Shown here one piece after another: positions 63,154-64,000 of a stretch of DNA of 64,000 nt. A program made the translations under genes and the position numbers. The notes beneath the pieces were generated by a model that saw only the letters and a program-made list of their open reading frames with translations, had not been told where the DNA came from and made no database searches. This DNA is from WRGT01 sp942493035 (GTDB lineage: Bacteria > Spirochaetota > UBA4802 > UBA5550): assembly GCA_942493035.1 (NCBI GenBank), contig OW818666.1, positions 496,001-560,000 of the forward strand, in the 5' to 3' direction. Within the stretch, counting starts at the first letter, position 1, and each line of letters begins with the position of its first letter.

Positions 63154-64000
63154 ATGAAAAGTGTATCAGTAATAGTTCCGAATTATAATTACGCTAGGTT
63201 TTTGAAACGCAGGCTAGACAGCATTGTTCTTCAGACCGTTAAACCTAACGAGATAATATTTCTTGATGACTGTTCTACAGATAACAGCTTAGAATTAGCA
63301 AAAGAACTGCTTCCTCAATACGGTATTCCTTATCAGATAATCACAAATGAAACTAATCAGGGTGTTTTCAAACAGTGGATCAAAGGCATTGAACTTGTCA
63401 AACATGATATCTTCTGGATAGCCGAAGCCGATGACTACTGCGAACTAAGCTTTCTTGAAATCCTCCTTCCCGCCTTCGACGACGAAGATATTATCCTCTC
63501 TTACTGCCAGTCTAATTATGTTTTAGAAGGCAAGATTATTCAAACTCATGCAGATTTTATATCAATGATACTTGATGCCAAGCGATGGAATAATTCTTAT
63601 ATTAATAATTCACTTGATGAGGCTTCAAGGTACTTATCAGCTTTTTCCTGTATAGGAAATGCAAGCGCAGTACTAATTAGAAAAACCTCTGTAAGCTCAT
63701 TTGATGTACATCAGATTCTGAGATATAAAATGGCAGGAGACTGGTTTTTTTATTTACTGTTACTTTATTCTAATCCTTCTAAAAATTTAGCTTATACATC
63801 CAAGTCTTTGAATTATTGGACATTACACCAGAACAGCGTTTGGGGAAACAAAGAAAAAGAAAAATCAGGAGCTTTCGAAACGCTCAATATTTATCAGACT
63901 ATTTTAGATAAATACAATGTGGAGGACTCTTCAAAAGAAATCATAACGAATAGGCTATACACATACCCTTTGCAGTTAACCGGCAATGAAGAGTATACTA
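63154..64000 (+). CDS. GT2 glycosyltransferase, N-terminal part (runs off right edge)
   Basis: At least 282 residues with no stop before the window edge. The start has AGGAAA upstream, then SVIVPNYNYARFLKRRLDSI, FLDDCSTDNSLELA, and the acceptor-site EADDYCE (about 91-97), typical of GT2 family enzymes. It is preceded by broken GT fragments. Donor and acceptor are unknown. Confidence 0.92.
   Translation, partial: MKSVSVIVPNYNYARFLKRRLDSIVLQTVKPNEIIFLDDCSTDNSLELAKELLPQYGIPYQIITNETNQGVFKQWIKGIELVKHDIFWIAEADDYCELSFLEILLPAFDDEDIILSYCQSNYVLEGKIIQTHADFISMILDAKRWNNSYINNSLDEASRYLSAFSCIGNASAVLIRKTSVSSFDVHQILRYKMAGDWFFYLLLLYSNPSKNLAYTSKSLNYWTLHQNSVWGNKEKEKSGAFETLNIYQTILDKYNVEDSSKEIITNRLYTYPLQLTGNEEYT

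Noticed and set aside
1..64000. tRNA and rRNA genes
   Set aside because: No acceptor/T-loop (GGTTCGAATCC-type) or rRNA core sequences were noticed on either strand; a tRNAscan/Infernal run would be decisive.

Overview
The window looks like a chromosomal segment of a low-GC, motile, Gram-negative bacterium. Large methyl-accepting chemotaxis proteins, c-di-GMP enzymes, a FIST sensor, STAS and CheY-like proteins, relaxed-lipobox lipoproteins, a TonB/ExbB/ExbD system and InlB-repeat/Lcl-type lipoproteins fit a free-living spirochaete best. That placement is an inference from gene content. No rRNA, tRNA or CRISPR array was recognised.

Region 1 (about 1-20 kb) is a signalling island: a GGDEF cyclase, three MCPs, a YtfQ-like sugar-binding lipoprotein beside an MCP, an HD-GYP phosphodiesterase, a CheY-like regulator, a STAS protein, a PAS-PAS-GAF-HTH protein and a FIST protein between two MCPs. 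An IS21-family element (about 5.92-8.51 kb) and a truncated second copy of the GGDEF domain lie inside it. Six copies of an unfamiliar ~90-bp pseudo-palindromic element sit in its intergenic gaps, and a seventh lies at 23.1 kb.

Region 2 (about 20-39 kb) is an envelope region: a beta-barrel-like protein, an Fn3/propeller lipoprotein, a TetR regulator divergent from a TonB-dependent receptor, two small lipoproteins, exbB, exbD and tonB, a striking 1194-residue aromatic repeat protein, two further exported proteins, and an FtsX/MacB-type ABC exporter whose ATPase carries a Lys/Ala-rich tail. Several families of palindromic intergenic repeats decorate this region.

Region 3 (about 39-44.2 kb) is an accessory patch: a GxxExxY protein, a HepT-MntA toxin-antitoxin pair, a DUF4160 remnant followed by an intact DUF2442 gene, a DUF6266-like protein, and three copies of a ~100-bp repeat with TGTCTGAACC-type inverted ends.

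Region 4 (about 44.2-64 kb) is an O-antigen/surface polysaccharide cluster exported by an ABC transporter (Wzm/Wzt). It has manC, wzm, wzt, a methyltransferase overlapping wzt, glycosyltransferases, WbqC-like and NeuD/PglD-like proteins, an EamA-type subunit, a second methyltransferase, wecE, and a kinase-like/coiled-coil protein with in-frame 21-bp tandem repeats. The first methyltransferase and the kinase/coiled-coil protein look like the separated halves of a WbdD-type chain-terminating and length-controlling enzyme. An intact IS30-family element, an IS66 remnant and broken glycosyltransferase fragments mark the right side as actively rearranged. The last gene, a GT2 glycosyltransferase, runs off the window.
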